64,000 nucleotides of DNA from BJGV01 sp965205785 (GTDB lineage Bacteria; Pseudomonadota; Gammaproteobacteria; Burkholderiales; Nitrosomonadaceae): positions 1,798,001-1,862,000 of the forward strand of contig OZ242188.1 in NCBI GenBank assembly GCA_965205785.1, given 5' to 3'. Below, one piece after another: positions 1 through 9,672 of this stretch. Every line of letters begins with the position of its first letter. Positions within the stretch are counted from its first letter, which is position 1. A program made the position numbers and the translations under genes. The notes under the pieces were generated by a model, which searched no databases, was not told where the DNA came from, and was given only the letters and a program-made list of their open reading frames with translations.

Positions 1-718
1 TGTGTACACGAATTTGATGTGTACGACCAGTATCCAAACTACATTGGAGCAGGGTGCTGCCATTGATGTGTTCTTTTATTAGGTAATGGGTGCATGCTTC
101 CCTACCATTCTTATTTACTGCCATTTTTATACGCTGCACGGGGTGCCTACCAATTGGTGCATTTACCTGACCACTATATTTAACATGACCATGTACTAAG
201 GCTAAATAATCTCGTTTCATTGTGCGGTTCTGTAGTTGTCTTACTAAACTAGTTTGAGCTTCAAGTGTTTTTGCTACAACCAACAATCCACTAGTATTTT
301 TATCGAGCCGATGTACAATTCCAGCGCGTGGTATTTCTTCTAAATGTGAAGAATGATATAACAAACCATTTAGCATGGTTCCCTGCCAATTTCCATTACC
401 TGGATGTACTACCATTCCTGCCGGTTTGTTAATGACAAGGATTGCCTTGTCCTCATAAATAATATTAAGTTTGAGAGGTTCAGCTATGTGTGTCGTTTCA
501 TTGTGATGCCTTATTGGTTTTATTTTAATTTTTTCACCACCCCATACTTTTCTTTTTGAGCTCGCATTTTGATTGTCTACAGTTATTCGTTTTGCAAGGA
601 TCCACGTTTGTAATCGGTTACGCGAATGATTCGGCAATAGCTGTACAAGTGCCTGGTCAAGTCTAAGTCCCGCACAATCTTGTGGAATTTCTAATTCGAG
701 AATATTTACAGTTGGCAC
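1..718 (-). CDS. rluD: 23S rRNA pseudouridine synthase D (partial, C-terminus outside window)
   Basis: RluD converts uridines of 23S rRNA helix 69 to pseudouridine. The reverse-strand frame opens with GTG at 716-718; a TAA lies two codons upstream in the same frame, so no earlier start is possible. An S4-like N-terminal part (RLDQALVQLLPNHSRNRLQ) is followed by the RluA-family core with INKPAGMVVHPGNG and the catalytic HRLDKNTSGLL motif, whose Asp is the nucleophile. The reading frame is open to base 1, so about the last third of the protein is missing. It is divergent from bamD, the usual arrangement in betaproteobacteria. Confidence 0.9.
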   Translation of the reverse strand, partial: MPTVNILELEIPQDCAGLRLDQALVQLLPNHSRNRLQTWILAKRITVDNQNASSKRKVWGGEKIKIKPIRHHNETTHIAEPLKLNIIYEDKAILVINKPAGMVVHPGNGNWQGTMLNGLLYHSSHLEEIPRAGIVHRLDKNTSGLLVVAKTLEAQTSLVRQLQNRTMKRDYLALVHGHVKYSGQVNAPIGRHPVQRIKMAVNKNGREACTHYLIKEHINGSTLLQCSLDTGRTHQIRVH

Positions 719-738
719 GGATTACAGGAATTTAGCGT

Positions 739-744
739 TATAAT
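739..744 (+). promoter_or_regulatory. possible bamD -10 box
   Basis: A perfect TATAAT lies 36 nt upstream of the bamD start, in the 61-nt space shared with divergent rluD. No good -35 is seen at 17 nt (the nearest, TTGGCA at 712-717, is 21 nt away), so this is a weak call. Confidence 0.3.
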
Positions 745-779
745 ATGATGATTCGTTTTTAGCTTTCATTGAAATCGTT

Positions 780-1601
780 ATGTCCATAATATCTCGTAGT
801 TTAGCCTTATTATTAGTATTTCAGCTATCAGGTTGTGCTTTTGGTTGGTTAAAAACCACAAAAAAAGGAGAAAATACTGAAGGCTGGACTGTAACTCAAT
901 TTTATACGGCAGGTAAACAAGACCTTGAAGATGGTGATTACAAGGGTGCAATTGCTTTTTTTGAAGCTCTTGAGGCACGTTATCCATATGGTCGTTATTC
1001 ACAGCAAGCTCAACTTGAAGTAGCTTATGCACATTATAAAGATGATGATTCGGCTGCTGCAGTCATTGCTGCAAACAGGTTTATTAAACTACATCCTAAC
1101 CATCCTAATGTTGATTATGCATATTATATTAAGGGGCTATCAAGTTTTAACGATGAGCAAGGGATAGCAGGATATGTGATGAAATACTGGTTAGATCAGA
1201 AAATGAGCGAGCGAGATCCAAAAGCATCTCGTGAATCATTTGAAAGTTTTAAGGAGTTAGTTACGCGTTACCCTAAAAGTAAATATAGGCCAGATGCTAT
1301 AAAACGCATGAATTTTCTATTTAATACAACAGCAATGGGTGAGATTTATGTTGCGCGTTATTATATGAACCGAGGAGCTTATATAGCTGCAATAAATCGC
1401 GCGCAGTTTACACTTAATGAATATCCTCAGACTCCTGCTACTAAGTATGCGCTAGAAATTATGGTAGATGCTTATGATGAACTAGGAATGGATGATTTGC
1501 GCGATGATGCTAAGCGTGTAATGGAGAAAAACTTCTCTAAGAATAAAGAATCATCAGGTATAGCTATGTCTGATAGTAAAACCTGGTGGAAATTTTGGTA
1601 G
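780..1601 (+). CDS. bamD: outer membrane assembly lipoprotein BamD (ComL)
   Basis: BamD is an essential lipoprotein of the BAM complex that folds beta-barrel proteins into the outer membrane. The 273-aa product has a signal peptide ending in lipobox LSGC, giving a lipidated Cys19, then tetratricopeptide-like helices (YTAGKQDLEDGDYKGAIAFF, LEARYPYGRYSQQAQLEVAY, FIKLHPNHPNVDYAYYIKGL). Length and layout are those of the family. It is transcribed away from rluD. Identification is firm. Confidence 0.95.
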   Translation: MSIISRSLALLLVFQLSGCAFGWLKTTKKGENTEGWTVTQFYTAGKQDLEDGDYKGAIAFFEALEARYPYGRYSQQAQLEVAYAHYKDDDSAAAVIAANRFIKLHPNHPNVDYAYYIKGLSSFNDEQGIAGYVMKYWLDQKMSERDPKASRESFESFKELVTRYPKSKYRPDAIKRMNFLFNTTAMGEIYVARYYMNRGAYIAAINRAQFTLNEYPQTPATKYALEIMVDAYDELGMDDLRDDAKRVMEKNFSKNKESSGIAMSDSKTWWKFW

Positions 1602-1634
1602 CTTATAAAATATATATAGACCCCAGTTTTATAA

Positions 1635-1710
1635 TGGCGTCCCCAAGGGGATTCGAACCCCTGTACCCACCGTGAAAGGGTGGTGTCCTAGGCCTCTAGA
1701 CGATGGGGAC
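1635..1710 (-). tRNA. tRNA-Glu (TTC)
   Basis: A 76-nt cloverleaf with encoded CCA. The acceptor GTCCCCA pairs with TGGGGAC, the anticodon loop carries TTC, and the T-loop is GTTCGAATC. It lies 32 nt from tRNA-Ala on the same strand, next to the glutamyl-tRNA synthetase gene. Confidence 0.97.
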
Positions 1711-1742
1711 AAAAATCATATTATAACTATCCAGTCGTAGTT

Positions 1743-1818
<76 letters not shown>

Positions 1819-1869
1819 GCAAAATGAAGGCGAATTATACTGAGGCGTTCTTTCAAAGTAAAGCCAAGG

Positions 1870-3261
1870 TCAAGTTGGAAAGTTGGTTATTTGGTTATTC
1901 ATACGCTCAACTGTCTCTTTGTTACCAAGTAGTTCCAGCACTAAATCTATAGAAGGAGTTTGTGTTTCACCAGTTACCATGACTCTTAATGGCATTGCTA
2001 TTTTTGGTAATTTCATATTATATCTAGTGGCAGCTCCTTTAATTTCATCATGTATTGTTTTGCGCTCCCAAGAAATAAGAGAAAATCTTGATATTAAATC
2101 CTCCATAATCGGCTTTAACTCGGCGCTATAATATTGCTCCTTAGCTTCCACTGTAGGCTCTATTTGTGTAAAGAAAATAACTGATTTATCAGCAAGTTCT
2201 GAGATAGTTGTAACCCTTTCCTTTAAGATACTTATTGTCCATTGTAAATCTGGCCCAACTGAAATATCACAACCTTTTTTTTCTAGTAAAGGTTTGATCT
2301 GATCTGCCAAGAAAGCATTATCTGTTGTTTTAAGATAGTGTTGGTTTATCCAGCGTAATTTTTCAGAGTCAAATTTTGCCGGTGAGCGATTAACAGAGGT
2401 TAGATCAAACCAATTAACGAATTGGTCCCGACTAAATATTTCTTCGTCACCATGTGACCAGCCAAGTCGTACCAGATAATTAATTAATGCTTCAGGTAAA
2501 TAGCCATCATCACAGTATTGCATCACTGAGACTGCGCCATGTCTTTTGGAAAGGCGTTCTCCATCAGTTCCCAATATTATAGGTACATGCGCATATTGTG
2601 GTAGTGGCTCTCCAAGTGCTTTAAGGATGTTTATTTGACGCGGAGTATTATTAACATGATCATCACCACGAATTACATGGCTGATATTCATATCAAGATC
2701 ATCTAAAACTACTCCAAAATTATAAGTTGGAACCCCGTCAGCACGTAATAACACCAGATCGTCTAGTTCGCTATTATCTATGATAATCGGGCCTTTCACT
2801 AAATCATTGAAAGCCACATCACCATTTGTAGGATTCTTGAATCGTATTACTGGTTTTATCCCGGGAGGAGGGGTCTTTTTAGAATCACGCCAGCGACCAT
2901 CGTATCTTGGTTTAAGACCAGCTGCGCGTTGCTGGTCGCGCAACGCATTCAATTCTTCCTTGCTAGCATAGCAGTGATATGCATTTCCTGAGCGTAGTAA
3001 CTGCTCAGCTGCATCTTGGTATCGTTCTAATCTCTGCATTTGATAAAAAGGTCCTTCATCATAATCAAGTCCTAGCCATGCCATACTATCAAGAATTGTC
3101 TGCGTAGATTGTTTAGTGGAACGTTCAAGATCCGTATCTTCAATTCTTAGTATAAATTTACCACCATGTCTACGAGCATAAGCCCAGGAAAATAAAGCAG
3201 TACGAGCACCACCGATATGAAGATAACCAGTGGGACTAGGAGCAAAACGGGTGCGGATCAT
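1870..3261 (-). CDS. gltX: glutamyl-tRNA synthetase
   Basis: Class I aminoacyl-tRNA synthetase that charges tRNA-Glu. The 463-aa protein starts MIRTRFAPSPTGYLHIGGAR, containing the HIGH-type motif (HIGG at about residues 15-18). The KMSKS-type loop is ERLSKRHGA at about 235-243. The catalytic core, stem-contact and C-terminal anticodon-binding regions are all present at family length. It is upstream of tRNA-Ala and tRNA-Glu on the same strand. Residue choice fits an ordinary GluRS rather than a GluQRS truncation. Confidence 0.97.
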   Translation of the reverse strand: MIRTRFAPSPTGYLHIGGARTALFSWAYARRHGGKFILRIEDTDLERSTKQSTQTILDSMAWLGLDYDEGPFYQMQRLERYQDAAEQLLRSGNAYHCYASKEELNALRDQQRAAGLKPRYDGRWRDSKKTPPPGIKPVIRFKNPTNGDVAFNDLVKGPIIIDNSELDDLVLLRADGVPTYNFGVVLDDLDMNISHVIRGDDHVNNTPRQINILKALGEPLPQYAHVPIILGTDGERLSKRHGAVSVMQYCDDGYLPEALINYLVRLGWSHGDEEIFSRDQFVNWFDLTSVNRSPAKFDSEKLRWINQHYLKTTDNAFLADQIKPLLEKKGCDISVGPDLQWTISILKERVTTISELADKSVIFFTQIEPTVEAKEQYYSAELKPIMEDLISRFSLISWERKTIHDEIKGAATRYNMKLPKIAMPLRVMVTGETQTPSIDLVLELLGNKETVERMNNQITNFPT

Positions 3262-3394
3262 ATTAAATATTAATTGCGACTAGTTGAAAAGATTTCCATT
3301 TTACGTGATTCTTCTTCAGAATACATTTCTTCCTGATTTCTTGGCCAATGCGTTGACCAGATTGAATGACTTATGCTCTAATTGCGTCTCTTTC

Positions 3395-3469
3395 AGGCGG
3401 TTAACTCAGTGGTAGAGTGCCACCATCACACGGTGGAAGTCATTGGTTCGATTCCCGTACCGCCTACCA
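3395..3469 (+). tRNA. tRNA-Val (CAC)
   Basis: A 75-nt cloverleaf with encoded CCA. The acceptor AGGCGGT pairs perfectly with ACCGCCT, the anticodon stem is CCACC/GGTGG, and loop ATCACAC carries anticodon CAC. The T-stem has one mismatch. It is the only gene in the 351-nt space between gltX and dnaQ; I see nothing else there. Confidence 0.93.
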
Positions 3470-3612
3470 TCTCATAGAATAAATTTTACTAAAATATTCA
3501 AATTGCCAGAATTTAAATTATTTTCCAAGCAAGCCTAAAGCTCTGAGATGGACTGTGGGTTAATCAAGTTTTGAATAAATCGAAAAAAAGTAAATATGTA
3601 TTCCTACATCAC

Positions 3613-4317
3613 TCATTTTATTGTTCCGGATTCAATATGTTTCCATAAACATACACCTTTACTTTCACGATCTATCGCTTCCAGTTGCTGTGTATGTAAC
3701 TCCAATTCTTCAGCGTTAGCTAGGTAAGAGATTAGCTCCATATCATGTTTATTAATATTAATATTAGGTTGAGGAGAAGAAATTTCCATTACTAGGCTTT
3801 CTTGTCCACGTGTCATTGCAAGGTATACCTCAGCTAGTAATTCGGCATCAAGTAAAGCCCCATGCAAAATACGTTTTGAATTGTTTATCTGATATCGCTC
3901 ACATAAGGCATCAAGGTTATTTCTCTTACCAGGATGTAACTCCTTTGCTATTTTTAGCGTATCAGTAATTGAGTGGCAATAATTTTCTAATGATTGTAAT
4001 TTCACTAAACCTAACTCATTATTAAGAAACCCAACATCAAATGGCGCATTATGCATAATGAGCTCTGCATCACCAACAAATTCAAGTAGTTCATTGGTAA
4101 TATCGAGAAATTTTTGTTTGTCTTGAAGAAACTCGTTTGTTAGACCATGTATTTGCAGTGCACCTGCGTCAACTTCACGTTCAGGATTCAGGTAATGGTG
4201 TAAACGACGTCCTGTTAACCTCCGATTAAGCATTTCTACTGCTGCTATTTCAATAATACGGTGCCCCAATTTAGATTCAAGGCCAGTAGTTTCAGTATCA
4301 AGAAAAATTTGTTTCAT
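3613..4317 (-). CDS. dnaQ: DNA polymerase III epsilon subunit (3'-5' exonuclease)
   Basis: Proofreading exonuclease of the replicative polymerase. The 234-aa protein begins MKQIFLDTETTGLE, giving the first acidic pair of the DEDDh fold (D7, E9). MHNAPFDVGFLN supplies the second motif and HGALLDAELLAEVY the His/Asp of the third. Length matches DnaQ. In many betaproteobacteria dnaQ directly follows rnhA; here four extra genes separate them (4372-8168). Confidence 0.95.
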   Translation of the reverse strand: MKQIFLDTETTGLESKLGHRIIEIAAVEMLNRRLTGRRLHHYLNPEREVDAGALQIHGLTNEFLQDKQKFLDITNELLEFVGDAELIMHNAPFDVGFLNNELGLVKLQSLENYCHSITDTLKIAKELHPGKRNNLDALCERYQINNSKRILHGALLDAELLAEVYLAMTRGQESLVMEISSPQPNININKHDMELISYLANAEELELHTQQLEAIDRESKGVCLWKHIESGTIK

Positions 4318-4371
4318 AAAAGTTTCTGGTTAATAAACTTAAAAAATTACTAAGGAAAATTATTGAAATTA

Positions 4372-5030
4372 TTATTCAATGATTTCAATATTGTTATCTA
4401 AAGCTATTGCCCTCATTTCTCTTGTTGGGTAAACAGCATAAGACTTATCAGCATAGCTCATAATTGGCCAATCAGACGCATGATCACTGTACACGGATAT
4501 TCCCCATAAATATTATGTTTTTTCATATATGATTGTACTCGGGCTAGCTTCTCTAGGCCGTAACAATTTTTTCCATCAAGATCACCTGTAAGATATCCAT
4601 CTTTCCATAATACATTCGTACAGATTAAATGATTAATCGAAAATCGGTTCTGGATATCTGATACATAAATATCAAGGCTAGCTGTGGATAGCAATACTAT
4701 ATCTCCCGAATTCTGCCTTTCTTTTAATATTGTGACAATATCTTTTCTTAGACCTTCAGTGAAAAGTTTATCTAAAAATATTTTATTCCAGGCTAAAATG
4801 TTATTTTTAGCTTCTCCACCTAGAATAATTGTTAAAAAAATAGTTTTAAGCCATTGATTATCACGTATTTTAAGATAAAAAATTACAACAGCAAAAGGCA
4901 GGATTAATGCTTTAAACCATCGTTTCGGATTACGTTTTAAGAATCCGATTAGGTAGGCTAAATAGGTATCAGATTTAGTAAGAGTGCCATCTAGATCAAA
5001 TATTGAAATCTTTCTAGAATTTTCATTCAT
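4372..5030 (-). pseudogene. HAD-IB phosphatase with one-base frameshift (polyprenyl-phosphate-sugar module)
   Basis: A haloacid-dehalogenase phosphatase. Motif I is DLDGTLTKSD and motif II is LLSTAS. The first frame stops early (190 aa, end 4458) after YGEYPCTVIM. The frame one base over continues with ISVYSDHASDWPIMSYADKS to TAA at 4372-4374 and supplies motif IV (SDxxSDxP), which binds Mg2+. The two halves join if the four-G run (4502-4505, reverse strand) had five Gs. As read, the catalytic motif IV is lost. The start overlaps the GtrA-like gene by ATGA. A subtype acting on polyprenyl-phosphoryl sugar phosphate is inferred from the neighbours. Confidence 0.75.
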
Positions 5031-5410
5031 GAGGGCTTCATAAATGTATAGGTTGAATTAATAGTGTAATTACAGATAAATACAAATCCAATCACTATAA
5101 TTTGAGCAAGAATGTATTGAATACTGGTATAGGAAATAAGACTCCAGAACATAATCATATTAATTATTTGCATTATTGATGTGACAAATACATACCGCCT
5201 TAAAAATGTAGCATGACCTCCATTTTTCTTAAATACAAACCTATGTTGTATGCTGTAATTTAAGATTGAACCAATACAAAAACCGACAAAAGATGAGAAT
5301 AACTTAGGGAGAGATAGGAGTTCTACTCCAATCCATAGAAGTGTTAATGTAGTAAGCACCGATAAACTACCGGAAACTATATATTTAATTAATTGTTCGA
5401 TATCAGTCAA
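5027..5410 (-). CDS. GtrA-like membrane protein
   Basis: 127 aa with four hydrophobic segments at about residues 8-30, 34-52, 72-95 and 99-120, with the SFVGFCIGSILNYSIQHRFVFK pattern typical of GtrA/DPMS-flippase proteins (the N-Y and R-F-V-F positions after TM2). The family is proposed to move polyprenyl-phosphate-linked sugars across the inner membrane. It overlaps UbiA by 8 nt and the HAD gene by 4 nt, so all three are one operon. The flippase role is family knowledge, not shown here. Confidence 0.75.
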   Translation of the reverse strand: MTDIEQLIKYIVSGSLSVLTTLTLLWIGVELLSLPKLFSSFVGFCIGSILNYSIQHRFVFKKNGGHATFLRRYVFVTSIMQIINMIMFWSLISYTSIQYILAQIIVIGFVFICNYTINSTYTFMKPS

Positions 5411-6380
5411 GGACTATAGGATTAATTAAGATATCAAGCCATGGCAAATCTATGAAGAATACCATGGTAACTAATATACCAAGAAATAATAAATAAGCCA
5501 TAAATCTACGCTCTTGATATAACTTCTCTGGTCTTTGTGTAACTGAGTCTTCACGCATACCAATCGCCATATACCATACAAACAGTAATGCAAGAAATGG
5601 TACGGTGAGTAGAAATTCTACTTTATATTTAATTAAAAATACACCAAAGAAAAAAGCTGATGTTAGCGCATAAAAGAATGCTGATAACATGAGCGTATCT
5701 TCTGTATAGAATTTAAATGATCTTCTGTACAACCCTGCTTTTTCAGCATCACCAATATAGCGAAATTCAGAATATCTTTTTATAGCCATCAGAAATGCAC
5801 CTCCCATCCAATAAGCGAGTAGAACAGAAGATGGGGGAATTACATTACTTACTACCGCAGCCCAGCCCAGCATTAATCTAAGAGGATTATTAATAGACTC
5901 AGATAATACGTCCAAATATATACGATCTTTAGTTCGAAAGGATTTTACATTGTATAAAACTCCCATAATCAACAAAGCAAGTGAATATAGAAAGAAATGT
6001 GTCCCAAGTGAAATGGCTAGACTGAGACCAAGGATGGACAAAATAATCCATTGAGAGTAAACCCAAAATGGACTTAAATTACCTGCTACAGAAGGTCGGG
6101 TATGTTTTACTGGATGAAACTTATCATACCCAGCATCCAACCATTCATTAATTGTATAGTTTGCAGATGCTATTAAGCATGTTGATATTACTGCCCAAAA
6201 TATATTAATCAGGGTATCCTGATTAATGGGAACGCTACTCATAGTTAAAGCAAGCGCAGTGCCAGGCAACATAAAAATGTTTTTAAACCAATGATCAGGC
6301 CTTGCTATTGCTATATAATTTTTGAAAGTTTCCATCCTGGTACCCACCATTTGGGTGCTTGTTGTTGCATTATCACTCAT
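5403..6380 (-). CDS. UbiA-family prenyltransferase (decaprenyl-phosphate phosphoribosyltransferase type)
   Basis: 325 aa, polytopic, with about eight to nine membrane segments. The first aspartate-rich motif is NEWLDAGYDKFHP (N-x3-D-x3-D) at about residues 84-96, and a second polar stretch is YLDVLSESINNPLR. UbiA proteins of this type in bacteria transfer phosphoribose to polyprenyl phosphate. The adjacent phosphatase, GtrA-like protein and GT-C transferase support a sugar-carrier role over ubiquinone synthesis (inference). It could alternatively be a generic UbiA enzyme. Confidence 0.75.
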   Translation of the reverse strand: MSDNATTSTQMVGTRMETFKNYIAIARPDHWFKNIFMLPGTALALTMSSVPINQDTLINIFWAVISTCLIASANYTINEWLDAGYDKFHPVKHTRPSVAGNLSPFWVYSQWIILSILGLSLAISLGTHFFLYSLALLIMGVLYNVKSFRTKDRIYLDVLSESINNPLRLMLGWAAVVSNVIPPSSVLLAYWMGGAFLMAIKRYSEFRYIGDAEKAGLYRRSFKFYTEDTLMLSAFFYALTSAFFFGVFLIKYKVEFLLTVPFLALLFVWYMAIGMREDSVTQRPEKLYQERRFMAYLLFLGILVTMVFFIDLPWLDILINPIVLD

Positions 6381-6515
6381 AATAGTTAAATCCCTGATAT
6401 GTATCCTATTATTTTACTTAAGGCAACAAATTAATTCTGTAATAAAAGTCACATCACCAGTTTTAATAATAACTTCTTTAGTATTTTAATAGCTCAGGCA
6501 ATAATTTTTGTTATT

Positions 6516-8168
6516 TTAATTTATCATTGGAGTTCTATTGTTTGAAATAGTTCGTCCAATGAGAGAAAGCTCATTTTTAATATTAACTGGCCCTTCTGAA
6601 GCATTACCTAAATTTTTATATATAACAAGTTCTTTCTCATCAGCATCATAATTTGATTCCATTTTGAAGCGCTGAATCTCCTTAAATCTATCGCTTTCAA
6701 GTAATGTCTGAAGTAAATTCATTTGTTCTAAATCAGTCCAAAAATCTGGTTGTGCAACAACATAATGAATTGCTAGTTTATTTATAAGATCAGCTATTTC
6801 TTCAATAGTATAGTTTTTCTCCTCAACACCAAGTTCGCGTCTTGAGGCAATACGGAGTAGTAATTTGTCAGATCTTACAGTGCTGATATCTGCTCTTTCA
6901 CCAATTGCTCGCATTGCAAAGATAAATGAACCATCACGGTATCCGAAAAACAGTATATTACTGTTTTTCGGTGCTAGTGCAGTTACTTTTCTTACAATAT
7001 TATTGTAGCCTGCTACATATTCTACTGGTCTTGCTATTATTGTCTCAGCTATGGTTAATAACATAATAATGGCAATAAAATAATTTCCTAGACGTTCTTT
7101 CTTTTCATTAATTCTGTCGCATGCAAAGCCAATGAACAATGCAAGTGGGAGCAGCATATGTATGCTAAATCTTGGGAGTTTTAGTTCTATTAAAGTATAG
7201 AAAACATATCCAATAATAAACCAAAAAATTAGAAATAAGCTATTTTTAATTGCTCTTATTTTATCTTTTGTCCATAAAATAAATGTAGCAAAGGCAACAA
7301 ATATTCCAAAAGTAGACGCCCATCCAAGCTGATCAGGGATTCTGATTAGGTACCATGATAAGATTTCCAGTGTAAACGTGTCATAAATAGCTTCTGGTGA
7401 GTCTGTAGCAGCTTGAATATTAGATTGGCCGAATTCAAATGTAATATATATCAAGGGGATTAGTCCTAGTACTGCAAGCATCAAAATAATATAGTAATGT
7501 TTATTTTTAAATATTCTTAATCCTTGGTGCTGAAATAAAACAATGAGGTATGGTAATGCAATAAATACTACAGGTGATTTTACGTATGCTGCTAAGACTA
7601 AGAGAGCAATACTAAGGTATAAATATTTTATTTGATCGATACGGGTATACTGGTTTAAGTAGTAAGCGCTCCATACCATAAATGCATAAACTGGAATTTC
7701 TAGCATTACTTGTCGCCCCCAAAAGGCTATTTCTGGTGCTGTACATAATATTAATGTGGCGCCAAACGATGCAAAAGGGGTTAGCCAGAATCGTGCAAGA
7801 TGATAGGTTCCAACAGCAAAAAAACAATAGCAAATAAAACCCGTTAGTAAAGCCGTTTCTTGTGAAACTCCAAAAATTGCATAAAATGGAGCTAAAATAA
7901 AGGAATAAAGTGGCGGATAAAATAAAATAGTTAATGCAGGAAATTGAGAGTAATAATCATAAGCATATCCAACGGGATCACTTGTTGGCATGTCCTTCAA
8001 CATGTCCATTATAAATGCGCCATTTAGAGCATGCCTTGGAGAATCTGCCCAAAAAAACGCACCGTCGATCGGTGCTCCTGTTATAAATAAAATTGCAATA
8101 ACAAAACAGACTATAAAGCACCATAAGAACGAACTTTTCTTGTCGAAATTACTATTCTTACAATTCAT
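6516..8168 (-). CDS. GT-C fold glycosyltransferase (ArnT/PMT-2 like)
   Basis: 550 aa: an N-terminal membrane anchor, a luminal loop with acidic ADSPRHALNG at about residues 41-50 (the acidic first-loop motif of GT-C enzymes), about ten further membrane segments, then a soluble C-terminal domain from about residue 390. GT-C enzymes use polyprenyl-phosphate sugars on the periplasmic side to glycosylate lipid, protein or polysaccharide. It lies 135 nt upstream of the UbiA gene on the same strand and would use that product. The acceptor is unknown. Confidence 0.75.
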   Translation of the reverse strand: MNCKNSNFDKKSSFLWCFIVCFVIAILFITGAPIDGAFFWADSPRHALNGAFIMDMLKDMPTSDPVGYAYDYYSQFPALTILFYPPLYSFILAPFYAIFGVSQETALLTGFICYCFFAVGTYHLARFWLTPFASFGATLILCTAPEIAFWGRQVMLEIPVYAFMVWSAYYLNQYTRIDQIKYLYLSIALLVLAAYVKSPVVFIALPYLIVLFQHQGLRIFKNKHYYIILMLAVLGLIPLIYITFEFGQSNIQAATDSPEAIYDTFTLEILSWYLIRIPDQLGWASTFGIFVAFATFILWTKDKIRAIKNSLFLIFWFIIGYVFYTLIELKLPRFSIHMLLPLALFIGFACDRINEKKERLGNYFIAIIMLLTIAETIIARPVEYVAGYNNIVRKVTALAPKNSNILFFGYRDGSFIFAMRAIGERADISTVRSDKLLLRIASRRELGVEEKNYTIEEIADLINKLAIHYVVAQPDFWTDLEQMNLLQTLLESDRFKEIQRFKMESNYDADEKELVIYKNLGNASEGPVNIKNELSLIGRTISNNRTPMIN

Positions 8169-8332
8169 AGCTGTATTATTCTCGTTATTAGTATTAAAAA
8201 CACGGTCTTTTTTTACAATTTATTATCAATTCAATAATAAATTGACTAATAAAATCAAAGGCCACCTTGTAGGTGTTAACCAAGGCAGCCCTTAACCGAA
8301 ATCACTATCAATTTTTGTTCATGGGTTCATTT

Positions 8333-8800
8333 TTATTCCTTACTTATTGACTCTGCTCCTTGGTTTGCTAGTTTGTCTGCTTGTTCATTTCCAGAATGGC
8401 CAGAATGGCCACGAACCCAGAACCATTCTATTTGGTGTTGTTGTGTCAAATGATCGAGTTGCTTCCATAAATCATTGTTCTTCACAACTTTCTTACTTGA
8501 TGTGCGCCATTTTTGTTTTTTCCATAAATGTATCCATTCACTAATACCCTTTTGTACATATGTTGAATCTGTATGTATGTGGATTCTACATGGGCGTGTT
8601 AAGACTTCTAGGGCACGAATCACCGCAAGTAACTCCATTCTATTATTTGTAGTGAGTTCTACACCTCCATATAGTTCTCGTGTTTGTCCGTTATATTGCA
8701 TCAAAGCACCCCAACCACCAACACCAGGATTCCCTTTACATGCCCCATCAGTAAAAATTTGAACTATATCAGATACATTATTCGTATCTGCATATTTCAC
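8333..8800 (-). CDS. rnhA: ribonuclease HI
   Basis: Degrades RNA in RNA-DNA hybrids. 155 aa with IFTDGACKGNPGVGGWGAL (D18), NNRMELLAV (Glu), HTDSTYV (Asp) and NEQADKLAN (Asp): the complete DEDD active site at normal spacing. The start ATG overlaps the stop of the upstream methyltransferase (ATGA, 8797-8800), so the two are translationally coupled. Confidence 0.96.
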   Translation of the reverse strand: MKYADTNNVSDIVQIFTDGACKGNPGVGGWGALMQYNGQTRELYGGVELTTNNRMELLAVIRALEVLTRPCRIHIHTDSTYVQKGISEWIHLWKKQKWRTSSKKVVKNNDLWKQLDHLTQQHQIEWFWVRGHSGHSGNEQADKLANQGAESISKE

Positions 8801-9573
8801 TTTACACTTCTCATAATAGATCTATCACGCGGTGATACCTGAGGTTTTCTCTCAGACACGTTATCGTTTATTTTATTAGCAATCGGAGACATCCTACGTT
8901 TTGCAGCTAGTACATCCTTCCATGCAGGTTTAATAACACGCATACCATGAATACGCTTAATTGCCTGTAGAAAATAGACACCACCAGAAATTGGCCACCA
9001 ACGGTCTCCAGTGAACTCCATAAATTGAAACCTTCGTAACCATTTTTCCTGATTAATTGGTGGTGCATAACAAGATAGTTTGCCGGCAGTCATCTCAAAG
9101 TCTAGTAGAGCCAACCAATCTTTTAGTCTTGGCAATGCTATGAAATTTCCATTCCATGGGAAGTTATGTCTTGTAGAGCCAAACAGTTTGCGAGTACCCC
9201 AAAGACTTCTAGGATTAAAGCCACAAATAATCACTTGTCCTTCTGCTACTAGTATGCGTTGTACTTCTCGTAATATTTGATGCGGATTTGAGCTAAATTC
9301 AAGTACATGTGGTAGGAGAACAAGATCTATACTATTGCTCTCAATTGGCAGAAAATCGGGACTTGCTAACAGCGCTGCTCCTTTTTCAATATCTGCACAA
9401 AATTGAAGAGGCATTCTGTTTGTTCGAAGAAAATCATGTTGTGGGAATCCAATTTGTACAGCATTGTAGCCAAAAACATCCATTACTGCTTGATCAAAAT
9501 AGCTTTGTTCTCTTTCCAGGAGATATTGACCAAGACAGGTTTCAAACCACTGTTGTTGATTTTGTATTGGCAT
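8797..9573 (-). CDS. SAM-dependent methyltransferase (class I, type 11 domain)
   Basis: 258 aa. A methyltransferase-11 region covers about residues 45-125, with LPIESNSIDLVLLPHVLEFS (acidic loop and post-motif III) and ILREVQRILVAEGQVIICGF. The N-terminal glycine-rich SAM loop is degenerate, as in the betaproteobacterial proteins that sit between gloB and rnhA. The substrate is unknown. It is divergent from gloB and coupled to rnhA by a 4-nt overlap. Confidence 0.85.
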   Translation of the reverse strand: MPIQNQQQWFETCLGQYLLEREQSYFDQAVMDVFGYNAVQIGFPQHDFLRTNRMPLQFCADIEKGAALLASPDFLPIESNSIDLVLLPHVLEFSSNPHQILREVQRILVAEGQVIICGFNPRSLWGTRKLFGSTRHNFPWNGNFIALPRLKDWLALLDFEMTAGKLSCYAPPINQEKWLRRFQFMEFTGDRWWPISGGVYFLQAIKRIHGMRVIKPAWKDVLAAKRRMSPIANKINDNVSERKPQVSPRDRSIMRSVK

Positions 9574-9672
9574 ATATAATGTTCTGATATTGTATATAAG
9601 GTAAAAGTGTGACTATAATTTTCGTTAAAAATTCTGTGTTATTAAATAAATTTTAATCTAATTTAAGATTCT

